In this document: piece by piece, positions 15,109 to 22,565 of the stretch
Position numbering within the stretch: position 1 is the first letter of the stretch
Layout of the letters: every line of letters begins with the position of its first letter
Assembly: GCF_008120935.1 (NCBI RefSeq)
Contig: NZ_RDBO01000077.1
Coordinates: forward strand, 1,177,176 to 1,217,773
DNA length: 40,598 nt
Reading direction: 5' to 3'
DNA from: Streptomyces sp. sk2.1
GTDB lineage: Bacteria; Actinomycetota; Actinomycetes; Streptomycetales; Streptomycetaceae
Notes under the pieces: generated by a model
Told to the model about the DNA's origin: nothing
The model's database searches: none
What the model saw: only the letters and a program-made list of their open reading frames with translations
Program-made: the position numbers and the translations under genes

Positions 15109-16115
15109 CGCACCCCGCGAAGGCGGCCGTCTTCGGAACGGGCTCATGGGGCACGGCCTTCGGCGTGGTCCTCGCCGACGCCGGCTGCGAGGTCACCCTC
15201 TGGGGCCGCCGCGCCGAGATCGCCGAGGCCGTCAACACCACCCGCACCAACCCGGACTACCTGCCGGGCATCGAACTCCCCGGGTCGGTCCGGGCCACCA
15301 CCGACGCCGCCGAGGCGCTGGACGGCGCCGACTTCGCCGTGCTCGTGGTGCCTTCGCAGACGCTGCGCGCCAACCTCGCCGACTGGGCCCCGCACCTGGG
15401 CTCCGACACCGTCCTCGTCTCGATGATGAAGGGCGTCGAACTCGGCACGGCGAAGCGGATGAGCGAGGTCATCGAGGACGTCACCAAGGTCTCCGCGGAC
15501 CGGATCGCCGTCATCACCGGACCCAACCTGGCCAAGGAGATCGCCGAACGCCGCCCCGCGGCGGCCGTCGTCGCCTGCCAGGACGAGTCCGTGGCCCGGC
15601 GCCTCCAGGCCGCCTGCCACACCCCGTACTTCCGCCCGTACACCAACACCGACGTGGTCGGCTGCGAACTCGGCGGCGCGGTCAAGAACGTCATCGGCCT
15701 CGCGGTCGGCATCGCCGACGGCATGGGCCTCGGCGACAACGCCAAGGGCTCGCTCATCACCCGGGGCCTCGCCGAGACGACCCGCCTCGGTCTCGCCATG
15801 GGCGCCGACCCGTTGACCTTCTCCGGACTCGCGGGCCTGGGCGACCTGGTGGCGACCTGCTCCTCGCCGCTGTCGCGCAACCACACCTTCGGCACCAACC
15901 TCGGCCGCGGCATGACGCTCCAGGAGACCATCGCCGTCACCAGGCAGACCGCCGAGGGCGTCAAGTCCTGCGAGTCGGTGCTCGATCTGGCACGCCGGCA
16001 CGGCGTCGACATGCCCATCACCGAGACGGTCGTCGGCATCGTCCACGAGGGCAAGCCGCCGATGGTCGCGCTGGCCGAGCTGATGTCGCGCAGCGCGAAG
16101 CCCGAGCGGCGCTGA
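15105..16115 (+). CDS. gpsA: Glycerol-3-phosphate dehydrogenase (NAD(P)+)
   Basis: 336 residues, normal for GpsA. It reduces dihydroxyacetone phosphate to sn-glycerol-3-phosphate for phospholipids. Nucleotide-binding GTGSWGTA at residues 11-18, ITGPNLAKEIAERRPAA, catalytic Lys in CELGGAVKNVIGLAVGI, and GDNAKGSLITRG. GTG 15105 overlaps the preceding stop; GGGAAAGGGAA serves as SD. Followed by a hairpin at 16119-16161. Confidence 0.96.
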   Translation: MTHPAKAAVFGTGSWGTAFGVVLADAGCEVTLWGRRAEIAEAVNTTRTNPDYLPGIELPGSVRATTDAAEALDGADFAVLVVPSQTLRANLADWAPHLGSDTVLVSMMKGVELGTAKRMSEVIEDVTKVSADRIAVITGPNLAKEIAERRPAAAVVACQDESVARRLQAACHTPYFRPYTNTDVVGCELGGAVKNVIGLAVGIADGMGLGDNAKGSLITRGLAETTRLGLAMGADPLTFSGLAGLGDLVATCSSPLSRNHTFGTNLGRGMTLQETIAVTRQTAEGVKSCESVLDLARRHGVDMPITETVVGIVHEGKPPMVALAELMSRSAKPERR

Positions 16116-16118
16116 GAT

Positions 16119-16161
16119 CCCGTCGGGCGGCCCCCTCGACCGGGGGCGGTCGCCCGACGGG
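16119..16161 (+). terminator. Terminator hairpin after gpsA
   Basis: CCCGTCGGGCG pairs perfectly with CGCCCGACGGG, with a further CCCCC/GGGGG inner stem and a short loop; it begins 3 bp after the gpsA stop. Confidence 0.8.
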
Positions 16162-16269
16162 CTCCGGAACGGGCCGCGGAGGGCCACGGCGGTGAACGTC
16201 CGCGGTCACCGCCGTGGCGGACCCGGCCGCGCTGACGCAGGGGATACCAGCAGGTACGCTCAACCCGAT

Positions 16270-17427
16270 ATGAGCAGCGAGAACCTCCCCCAGAGCCCGG
16301 AGCGGCAGCTCCGCAAGCCGCGCGTGGCCGTCGTGTTCGGCGGCCGCAGCTCCGAACACGGCATCTCGGTCGTCACGGCCGGCGCCGTCCTGAACGCCAT
16401 CGACCGGACCAAGTACGACGTCCTGCCGATCGGCATCACGACCGACGGCCGCTGGGCGCTCACCGCCGACGAACCCGAACGCATGGCCATCACGGACCGG
16501 AAGATGCCGGAAGTGGCCCAACTGGCCGAGTCCGCAGAGGGTGCCGTGGTGCTCTCCGTCGACCCCGGCAGCCGTGAAGTGGTGTACAGCGAGCCCGGCT
16601 CGGTACCCAAGGCACTCGGCGAGGTGGACGTCGTCCTCCCCGTGCTGCACGGCCCGTACGGCGAGGACGGCACCCTCCAGGGACTCCTGGAACTGTCCGG
16701 CGTCCCCTACGTCGGCGCCGGGGTCCTCGCCTCGGCGGTCGGCCAGGACAAGGAGTACATGAAGCGGGTCTTCATCTCCTTCGGCCTGCCGGTCGGCCCC
16801 TACCTCGTGGTGCGCCCCCGGGAATGGGACAAGGACCCCGCCGGGGCCCGCGCGCGCATCGTGGACTTCGCCGGCGAGCACGGCTGGCCGCTCTTCATCA
16901 AGCCCGCCCGGGCCGGCTCCTCCATCGGCATCACCAAGGTCGACGACCCGTCCGGGCTCGACGGGGCGATCGAGGAGGCCCGCCGCCACGACCCCAAGTT
17001 CCTGGTCGAGTCGCTGCTGCGGGGCCGCGAGATCGAGTGCGGGGTGCTGGAGTTCGAGGACGGTCCGCGCGCCAGCGTGCCCGCCGAGATCCCGCCGGTG
17101 ACCGCGCACGACTTCTACGACTTCGAGGCCAAGTACATCGACTCGGCCTCCGGGATCGTGCCCGCCCCGCTCACCGAGGAGCAGACCGCCGAGGTCCAGC
17201 GCCTCGCGATCGAGGCCTTCGACGCCGTGTCCTGCGAGGGACTGGTCCGTGCCGACTTCTTCCTCACCGAGGACGGCACCTTCGTGATCAACGAGGTCAA
17301 CACCCTGCCCGGCTTCACTCCGATCTCCATGTACCCGCGGATGTGGCAGGAGAGCGGTGTGAGCTACCAGGAGCTGGTGGACCGGCTGATCCAGGCCGCG
17401 CTGAGGCGGTCGACCGGCCTGCGCTGA
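16270..17427 (+). CDS. ddlA: D-alanine--D-alanine ligase
   Basis: 385-residue ATP-grasp ligase forming the D-Ala-D-Ala end of peptidoglycan precursors. N-terminal VAVVFGGRSSEHGISV, DVVLPVLHGPYGEDGTLQG, KPARAGSSIGITKV, and the metal/ATP end FVINEVNTLPGFTPISMYP. Its D-Ala rather than D-Lac specificity is assumed from context, as no vanHX-like genes are near. ATG 16270 has no SD; TACGCT at 16255-16260 nine nt before it suggests a leaderless or nearly leaderless transcript. The longer frame from 16192 lacks family similarity. Confidence 0.95.
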   Translation: MSSENLPQSPERQLRKPRVAVVFGGRSSEHGISVVTAGAVLNAIDRTKYDVLPIGITTDGRWALTADEPERMAITDRKMPEVAQLAESAEGAVVLSVDPGSREVVYSEPGSVPKALGEVDVVLPVLHGPYGEDGTLQGLLELSGVPYVGAGVLASAVGQDKEYMKRVFISFGLPVGPYLVVRPREWDKDPAGARARIVDFAGEHGWPLFIKPARAGSSIGITKVDDPSGLDGAIEEARRHDPKFLVESLLRGREIECGVLEFEDGPRASVPAEIPPVTAHDFYDFEAKYIDSASGIVPAPLTEEQTAEVQRLAIEAFDAVSCEGLVRADFFLTEDGTFVINEVNTLPGFTPISMYPRMWQESGVSYQELVDRLIQAALRRSTGLR

Positions 17428-17444
17428 GCGCCGGACCGTGCCAC

Positions 17445-17478
17445 AGGGCGTGCGCCCCGCGACGGCGGCGCACGCCCT
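17445..17478. terminator. Bidirectional terminator between ddlA and DUF3515 gene
   Basis: AGGGCGTGCGCC pairs perfectly with GGCGCACGCCCT (12 bp, 10-nt loop) between two convergent genes; its right edge overlaps the DUF3515 stop codon. Confidence 0.85.
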
Positions 17479-17959
17479 ACAGGCCGGGAACCGTCTTCTC
17501 GACGGCCGGGCCGAACGCGGCCAGCGGACTCGCGTCGTGCGCGTACTCGGCGGACAGGCTCACCTCGACGTACGCCTTGCGATAGGTCGTCGTGAAACGC
17601 GGCCCGGCGTCCTGCGACTGCTCCAGCAGCCAGTTCACGCCGTTCGCCTCGGTCCCCTTGGCCATGGGGTCGTCCATCTTCGCGGGCCGGGGGACACCGC
17701 AGCGCAGTACGATCGCTCCGTCCCCCCACTCGGCGGTCAGTTCGGATTTCGGCCCGGTGTCCCCGCGGTCGTGCCCGGCGACGGTCTCCGGCAGTTCCCC
17801 GTGCAGCGCGCGGCAGTAGGCTGCGGCTTCCGGGGGAGGGGAGGGCACCGTGACCGACACCGCCGCGCCCGAGGAGGAACAGCCCGCCGCGGCCAGCAGC
17901 AGAGCGGCGACGGACGGACCGAGGAACACGGGGTGGCGGAGCCGGCGCGATGATGTCAC
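17477..17959 (-). CDS. DUF3515 lipoprotein
   Basis: 160-residue secreted lipoprotein of unknown function, common in actinobacteria. Basic N-terminus MTSSRRLRHP, hydrophobic stretch and lipobox LAAAGC near residues 22-27, followed by a Ser/Pro-rich linker. The domain has YCRALHGELPETV and LRCGVPRP with conserved Cys, and ends VEKTVPGL. GTG at 17957-17959. Same strand as, and 20 bp downstream of, the Lrp-type gene, so probably co-transcribed. Confidence 0.85.
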   Translation of the reverse strand: MTSSRRLRHPVFLGPSVAALLLAAAGCSSSGAAVSVTVPSPPPEAAAYCRALHGELPETVAGHDRGDTGPKSELTAEWGDGAIVLRCGVPRPAKMDDPMAKGTEANGVNWLLEQSQDAGPRFTTTYRKAYVEVSLSAEYAHDASPLAAFGPAVEKTVPGL

Positions 17960-17979
17960 CGGCCCAGCGTAGACGGGGA

Positions 17980-18213
17980 CTACAGATGAACGACCGGGCA
18001 GGTCAGGGTTCGGGTGATGCCTTCCACCTGCTGGACCTTGGCGACCACCATGCGGCCCAGTTCGTCGACCGTGTCGGCCTGCGCGCGGACAATCACGTCG
18101 TAGGGGCCTGTCACGTCCTCCGCCTGGATCACTCCCGGAATTGCGGAGATGGTCTCGGCGACGGTCGACGCCTTGCCCACCTCGGTCTGAATGAGGATGT
18201 ACGCCTGTACCAC
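17980..18213 (-). CDS. Stand-alone Lrp/AsnC ligand-binding (RAM) domain protein
   Basis: 77 residues: VVQAYILIQTEVGKASTVAE, ISAIPGVIQAEDVTGPYDVI and VRAQADTVDELGRMVVAKV, which is the alpha/beta sandwich RAM domain of Lrp/AsnC regulators with no HTH. Such proteins oligomerise and bind amino acids. Possible roles are as a partner of full-length Lrp proteins or an amino-acid sensor. GTG at 18211-18213 with a textbook GGAGG 5 nt upstream. It is divergent from thiL. Confidence 0.88.
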   Translation of the reverse strand: MVQAYILIQTEVGKASTVAETISAIPGVIQAEDVTGPYDVIVRAQADTVDELGRMVVAKVQQVEGITRTLTCPVVHL

Positions 18214-18536
18214 GGAACCTCCAGGGCGGCGACGAGGATCATGTGGGGGAAAGGGACGCCACGTTATCGCGTTGCCGCGTGCCGCGGGGAGACCTGCGGG
18301 TGGTTGACGCCCACCGCGTGGCGTGCGCAGGACACGGATTGACGTATCTCTTGACAGTACCGACAGCAGTGACGGCCCGCGACCGAGACCACGGCGGGCC
18401 GGAAGGGGGAACAGGCATGCCGGTGACGAGCGGTGCAGACTGCTCCCCGCCATGCCGGCCGGTCCGCGATCGGGACCACCGGCCGCCGAAGCAGCCCGGA
18501 CGACGGTCCGGCGCGATAGATGAGAGGTGAGACTCG
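18214..18536. other. Divergent intergenic region upstream of thiL
   Basis: 323 bp between the Lrp-type gene and thiL. TTGACG (18340s) and TTGACA (18350s) give two overlapping -35-like hexamers on the plus strand, and GAGAGGTGAG just before 18537 is the thiL SD. A 95-codon plus frame at 18243-18530 has no SD and unnatural composition, so I do not call it. Confidence 0.45.
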
Positions 18537-19508
18537 GTGAAGGGAACCGTGGGCGAGTTGGGGGAGTTCGGGCTCATCAGGGAGCTCACCGCCCGGCTCA
18601 CCACCACTCCGGCGGTACGGCTCGGCCCCGGCGACGACGCCGCGGTCGTGACCGCCCCCGACCGCAGGGTCGTGGCCAGTACGGACATCCTGCTGGAGGG
18701 GCAGCACTTCCGCCGCGACTGGTCGACGGCGTACGACGTCGGCCGCAAGGCGGCCGCCCAGAACCTCGCCGACATCGCCGCCATGGGGGCGGTGCCCACC
18801 GCGCTGCTGCTCGGCCTGGTCGTCCCCGCCGAACTCCCGGTCACCTGGGCCGGCGAGCTGATGGACGGCCTGCGTGACGAATGCCAGGTCGCGGGCGCCG
18901 CGGTGGTCGGCGGCGACGTGGTGCGCGGCGAGACGATCACCGTCTCGATCACCGCGCTCGGCGACCTGCGCAACCACGAACCGGTCACCCGGGCCGGCGC
19001 CCAGCCCGGCGACGTCGTCGCCGTCACCGGCTGGCTCGGCTGGTCCGCCGCCGGATACGCCGTGCTCTCCCGGGGCTTCCGCTCGCCCCGCGCCTTCGTC
19101 GAGGCCCACCGCCGCCCCGAACCCCCCTACCACGCGGGCCCCGCGGCCGCCGGGCTCGGCGCCACCGCGATGACGGACGTGAGCGACGGGCTCGTCGCCG
19201 ACCTCGGGCACATCGCCGAGGCCAGCAAGGTCCGCATCGACCTGCGCTCCGGCCTCATCGACATCCCCTCGCAGATGTCCGACATCGGGCAGGCCGTCGG
19301 CGTCGACCCGCTCCAGTGGGTGCTGACCGGGGGAGAGGACCACGCGATCGTCGCCACCTTCCCGCCGGACGTGAAGCTGCCCGCCCGCTGGAAGGTCATC
19401 GGCGAGGTGCTCAACCCCTCCGCGCTGCCCCAGGTGACGGTCGACGGGGCGCCCTGGACCAGCAGGAGCGGCTGGGACCATTTCGGGGGCATAGAGGACG
19501 CCCAGTAG
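18537..19508 (+). CDS. thiL: Thiamine-monophosphate kinase
   Basis: 323 residues. Phosphorylates thiamine monophosphate to the active diphosphate. N-terminal GEFGLIRELT, LGPGDDAAVV (metal-binding Asp pair), STDILLEGQHF, KAAAQNLADIAAMGA, VGGDVVRG, TAMTDVSDGLVADLGH and the closing VLTGGEDHAIVATF, all in the AIR-synthase-like order. GTG 18537 after GAGAGGTGAG. thiD follows 10 bp later, but with its own promoter inside the thiL end. Confidence 0.96.
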   Translation: MKGTVGELGEFGLIRELTARLTTTPAVRLGPGDDAAVVTAPDRRVVASTDILLEGQHFRRDWSTAYDVGRKAAAQNLADIAAMGAVPTALLLGLVVPAELPVTWAGELMDGLRDECQVAGAAVVGGDVVRGETITVSITALGDLRNHEPVTRAGAQPGDVVAVTGWLGWSAAGYAVLSRGFRSPRAFVEAHRRPEPPYHAGPAAAGLGATAMTDVSDGLVADLGHIAEASKVRIDLRSGLIDIPSQMSDIGQAVGVDPLQWVLTGGEDHAIVATFPPDVKLPARWKVIGEVLNPSALPQVTVDGAPWTSRSGWDHFGGIEDAQ

Positions 19509-19518
19509 ATTTCGGCGC
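19506..19518 (+). promoter_or_regulatory. Leaderless promoter of thiD
   Basis: TAGATT at 19506-19511, containing the thiL stop codon, lies exactly 7 nt before the thiD ATG. No SD is present. Confidence 0.6.
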
Positions 19519-20325
19519 ATGTCCATATCTGCTGCCGTACCCGCCCGAGTGCTCACCGTCGCCGGATCCGACTCCGGCGGCGGTGCGGGCATCCAGGCCG
19601 ACCTGAAGACGATGCTGGCGCTCGGGACGCACGGGATGAGCGTGCTCACCGCCGTCACCGCCCAGAACTCGCTGGGGGTGCGGGGCGCCTGGGAACTGCC
19701 CGCCGAGGCCGTGCGCGCCCAGTACCGCAGTGTGGTGGACGACATCGGCGTGCAGGCGGTCAAGACCGGCATGCTGTCCTCGGCCGTCCTCGTGGAGACC
19801 GTGGCCGAACTCCTCGCCGGCACCGACGCCCCGGTCGTCGTCGACCCGGTCGGCGTCTCCAAGCACGGCGACCCGCTGCTGGCGGCCGAGGCACTCGACT
19901 CCGTACGCACGAAACTGCTGCCGACCGCCACGGTCGCCACCCCGAACCTGGACGAGGTCGCGCAACTCACCGGCATCGGCGTCCGGGACGAGGCGGACAT
20001 GCGCACCGCCGCCGCCGCGCTGCTGGACTTCGGGCCGCGCTGGGTCGTCGTCAAGGGCGGCCACCTGCCCGGCGACCCCGTCGACCTGCTCACGGACGGC
20101 ACCGAGGAACACTGGCTGCGCGCCCCGAGACACGACAACCGGCACACCCACGGCACCGGCTGCACCCTCGCCTCCGCGATCGCCTGCGGGCTGGCCCTGG
20201 GCCAGGACGTGCCCACGGCGGTACGGGGCGCGAAGGCGTACGTCACCGGCGCGATCGAGGCGGGCTTCCCGCTGGGCGCGGGCATCGGCCCCGTCGATCA
20301 CGGCTGGCGGACCCGCATCGGGTGA
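19519..20325 (+). CDS. thiD: Hydroxymethylpyrimidine/phosphomethylpyrimidine kinase
   Basis: 268-residue ribokinase-fold enzyme that phosphorylates HMP and HMP-P for thiamine synthesis. Marks: LTVAGSDSGGGAGIQADLKT at the N-terminus, VTAQNSLGV, QAVKTGMLSS, VVVDPVGVSKHGDPLL, and the anion hole with catalytic Asp-equivalent region HTHGTGCTLASAIA. ATG without SD, probably leaderless. Neighbour of thiL, joining two steps of one pathway. Confidence 0.95.
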   Translation: MSISAAVPARVLTVAGSDSGGGAGIQADLKTMLALGTHGMSVLTAVTAQNSLGVRGAWELPAEAVRAQYRSVVDDIGVQAVKTGMLSSAVLVETVAELLAGTDAPVVVDPVGVSKHGDPLLAAEALDSVRTKLLPTATVATPNLDEVAQLTGIGVRDEADMRTAAAALLDFGPRWVVVKGGHLPGDPVDLLTDGTEEHWLRAPRHDNRHTHGTGCTLASAIACGLALGQDVPTAVRGAKAYVTGAIEAGFPLGAGIGPVDHGWRTRIG

Positions 20326-20380
20326 TCCGCGCCGGGGAAGCCGCAAGTCCTGTCGTGCGCCCGGGAGTCCCGGCGCACAG

Positions 20381-20416
20381 CAAGAAGCCGGTCCACCTGG
20401 GTGGACCGGCTTCTTG
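20381..20416. terminator. Bidirectional terminator between thiD and rpmB
   Basis: Perfect 16-bp stem CAAGAAGCCGGTCCAC with its complement at 20401-20416 and a CTGG loop; it lies between convergent genes. Confidence 0.9.
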
Positions 20417-20448
20417 GGCAACCGGAAGGCTGCGCTACGACGGGAACG

Positions 20449-20634
20449 TCAGCGCGCGACCTTGCCGGCCTTGATGCACGAGGTGCAGACGTTGAGCCGC
20501 TTCGGCGTCCGACCGACCACGGCACGCACGCGCTGGATGTTGGGGTTCCAGCGACGGGACGTACGGCGGTGCGAGTGCGAAATGTTGTTGCCGAAGCCCG
20601 GCCCCTTGCCGCAGACGTCGCAGTTGGCAGCCAC
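20449..20634 (-). CDS. rpmB: 50S ribosomal protein L28
   Basis: 61 residues. CDVCGKGPGFGNNISHSHRR and the end LNVCTSCIKAGKVAR give two CxxC pairs (Cys5/Cys8 and Cys50/Cys53), so this is the zinc-binding (C+) form. Streptomyces often has a second, Cys-free, Zur-controlled L28 elsewhere. Divergent from the DAK2 gene; TATGCT near 20751 on the minus strand may be its -10. Confidence 0.95.
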   Translation of the reverse strand: MAANCDVCGKGPGFGNNISHSHRRTSRRWNPNIQRVRAVVGRTPKRLNVCTSCIKAGKVAR

Positions 20635-20766
20635 GGGTCACTCCAAAGACTTCAGATGCACTTACAGTGAATTCCGGCGCGCCGGAATCAGTTGACTGAA
20701 GTGGCGGTGCCGGGGGAATGTCCCGACTTTCGTCGGGCAACCGAAGCAGCATACAACGACCGCGTC

Positions 20767-20783
20767 GGTAGAACGAAACTACC
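20767..20783. promoter_or_regulatory. Short dyad in the rpmB/DAK2 divergent region
   Basis: GGTAG-7 nt-CTACC, perfect 5-bp half-sites, 133 bp upstream of rpmB and 109 bp upstream of the DAK2 start. Function unknown. Confidence 0.3.
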
Positions 20784-20891
20784 ATGGGTTCCACCGCCCC
20801 CGTCCCGCCCCTGTCCCCGACGGACCCCGCGCACGGGACTACTCTGCGGTGCAGCCGGCCGCCCACGGCCGATTCCGAGGAGGACCGACAG

Positions 20892-22514
20892 GTGCCGCAG
20901 ACCGACGACGACATGGACGCCGTCGCGGTGCGCGCCTGGTGCTCACTGGCCCTGGAGGCACTGGGCCGGGAGCGCGCGGCGATCGACGCGATCAACGTCT
21001 ACCCCGTCGCCGACGGGGACACCGGAACCAACCTCTACCTGACCGTGGAGTCCGCGAACCAGGCCGTCGAAGCCGTCTTCGCCGCCCACGAGACCGGCCC
21101 GACCAGCCCCCTCACCGCCGACGCGGTACGGGCCATGGCACACGGCGCCCTGATCGGCGCCCGCGGGAACTCCGGCACGATCCTGGCCCAGTTGCTGCGC
21201 GGAACGGCGCAGGTACTGGCCGTCGGGCACGACGCGGACCACCTGCGCCGGGCGCTCGCCACCGCGGCCGACGCCGCCCGGCAGGCCGTCGCCCACCCCG
21301 TCGAGGGCACCGTGCTGACGGTGGCCGCCGAGGCCGCGGCGGCCGCCGCGCGCACCGCCGCCGACGCCACCACCGCCGAGGTCGCGCAGGCGGCGTACGA
21401 GGGGGCGCGGGCGGCCCTGGCCGCCACCCCCGGACAGCTCGCCGTGCTCGGCCGGGCGGGCGTCGTGGACGCCGGCGGGCGGGGACTGGTGACGGTGCTC
21501 GGGGCACTCGTCGAGGCGGTCTGCGGACGGGCGCCCGCCGCCGGACCCGTGCTTCCCGCCCCCGTCCTTCCGGTGCCGGACGACTGCGTGGCGGCCGGCC
21601 CCGCGGACGGGCCCGCCTTCGAGGTCATCTACCTGTTGGAGGCCACCGACGAGGCGGTGGACCGGCTGCGGGCCCGGCTCGACCCGCTCGGCGACTCGCT
21701 CGTGGTGGTCGGCGGCGACGGGCTGTGGAACGTCCATGTGCACGTCGACGACGCGGGCGCCGCCGTGGAGGCCGGCGTCGAGGCGGGACGCCCGTACCGG
21801 ATCAGGATCACCCACTTCGGCGCGGACCGGGTCCATCCCCACGTCGAGCCCGTGCAGCGCGCCGTCGTCGTGGTGGTCCCCGGCGACGGGCTGCGCGGCC
21901 TGTGCGAGGAGGCCGGGGCCACGACGGTCCTGGCCCGCCCCGGCGAACCGCCCGCCAGCGGCGAACTGGTCGACGCGATCCGCCGGGCGCACGCCCGCGA
22001 GGTGGTCCTGCTGCCCAACGACGCGGAACTGCGCCACACCGCCGCCGCGGCCGCCGAACAGGCCCGCGCCGAAGGCGTCCGGGTCGCCCTGGTCCCGACC
22101 CGGGCCGCCGTCCAGGGCCTCGCCGCCCTCGCCGTCCACGAACCGGGCCGCAGCTTCGACGAGGACGTGGTGGCGATGACCGCCGCCGCGGGCGCCACCC
22201 GCTACGCCGAACTGGCCGTCGCCGAACGGCAGTCCTGGACCATGGCGGGCATCTGCCAGGCCGGGGACGTCCTGGGACTGATCGACGGCGACGTCGCGGT
22301 CATCGGCGGGGACGTCCCGCACACCGCCCGGACCGTGCTGGACCGGATGCTCGCGGCGGGCGGCGAACTGGTCACCCTGGTCCTGGGCGAGGACGTCCCC
22401 GACGGCCTCGCCGACGAACTGGAGGAGCACGTGCGCGAGGGCCACCTCGCGGTGGACACGGTGGTCTACCGGGGCGGCCCCCGGAGCGCCCCGCTGCTCA
22501 TCGGGGTGGAGTAG
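20892..22514 (+). CDS. DAK2 domain fusion protein YloV (FakA-like fatty-acid kinase)
   Basis: 540 residues. The N-terminal DhaL/DAK2 kinase domain has VYPVADGDTGTNLYLT (Mg-ATP Asp residues), GALIGARGNSGTILAQLLRG and GRAGVVDAGGRGLVTVL. A central region (VIYLLEATDEAVDRLR, VHVHVDD) and a DegV-like C-terminal domain follow. Firmicute relatives phosphorylate fatty acids with a FakB partner; FakB is not in the window. GTG 20892 has GAGGAGGA 8 nt upstream; the longer frame from 20784 is not conserved. Usually next to recG. Confidence 0.9.
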   Translation: MPQTDDDMDAVAVRAWCSLALEALGRERAAIDAINVYPVADGDTGTNLYLTVESANQAVEAVFAAHETGPTSPLTADAVRAMAHGALIGARGNSGTILAQLLRGTAQVLAVGHDADHLRRALATAADAARQAVAHPVEGTVLTVAAEAAAAAARTAADATTAEVAQAAYEGARAALAATPGQLAVLGRAGVVDAGGRGLVTVLGALVEAVCGRAPAAGPVLPAPVLPVPDDCVAAGPADGPAFEVIYLLEATDEAVDRLRARLDPLGDSLVVVGGDGLWNVHVHVDDAGAAVEAGVEAGRPYRIRITHFGADRVHPHVEPVQRAVVVVVPGDGLRGLCEEAGATTVLARPGEPPASGELVDAIRRAHAREVVLLPNDAELRHTAAAAAEQARAEGVRVALVPTRAAVQGLAALAVHEPGRSFDEDVVAMTAAAGATRYAELAVAERQSWTMAGICQAGDVLGLIDGDVAVIGGDVPHTARTVLDRMLAAGGELVTLVLGEDVPDGLADELEEHVREGHLAVDTVVYRGGPRSAPLLIGVE

Positions 22515-22565
22515 ACCCGGCCCCGGGCCGTGCCCGGCGGCCGACTGTCAGTGGCGTGGTGTGCA

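Noticed and set aside
18243..18530. 95-codon plus-strand frame before thiL
   Set aside because: No SD, composition like shadow frames (RDRDH, PPKQPGRR), and it would occupy the divergent promoter region.
20784..20891. 36-residue N-terminal extension of the DAK2 protein
   Set aside because: The extension lacks conservation-like sequence, while GTG 20892 has a strong GAGGAGGA SD directly upstream.
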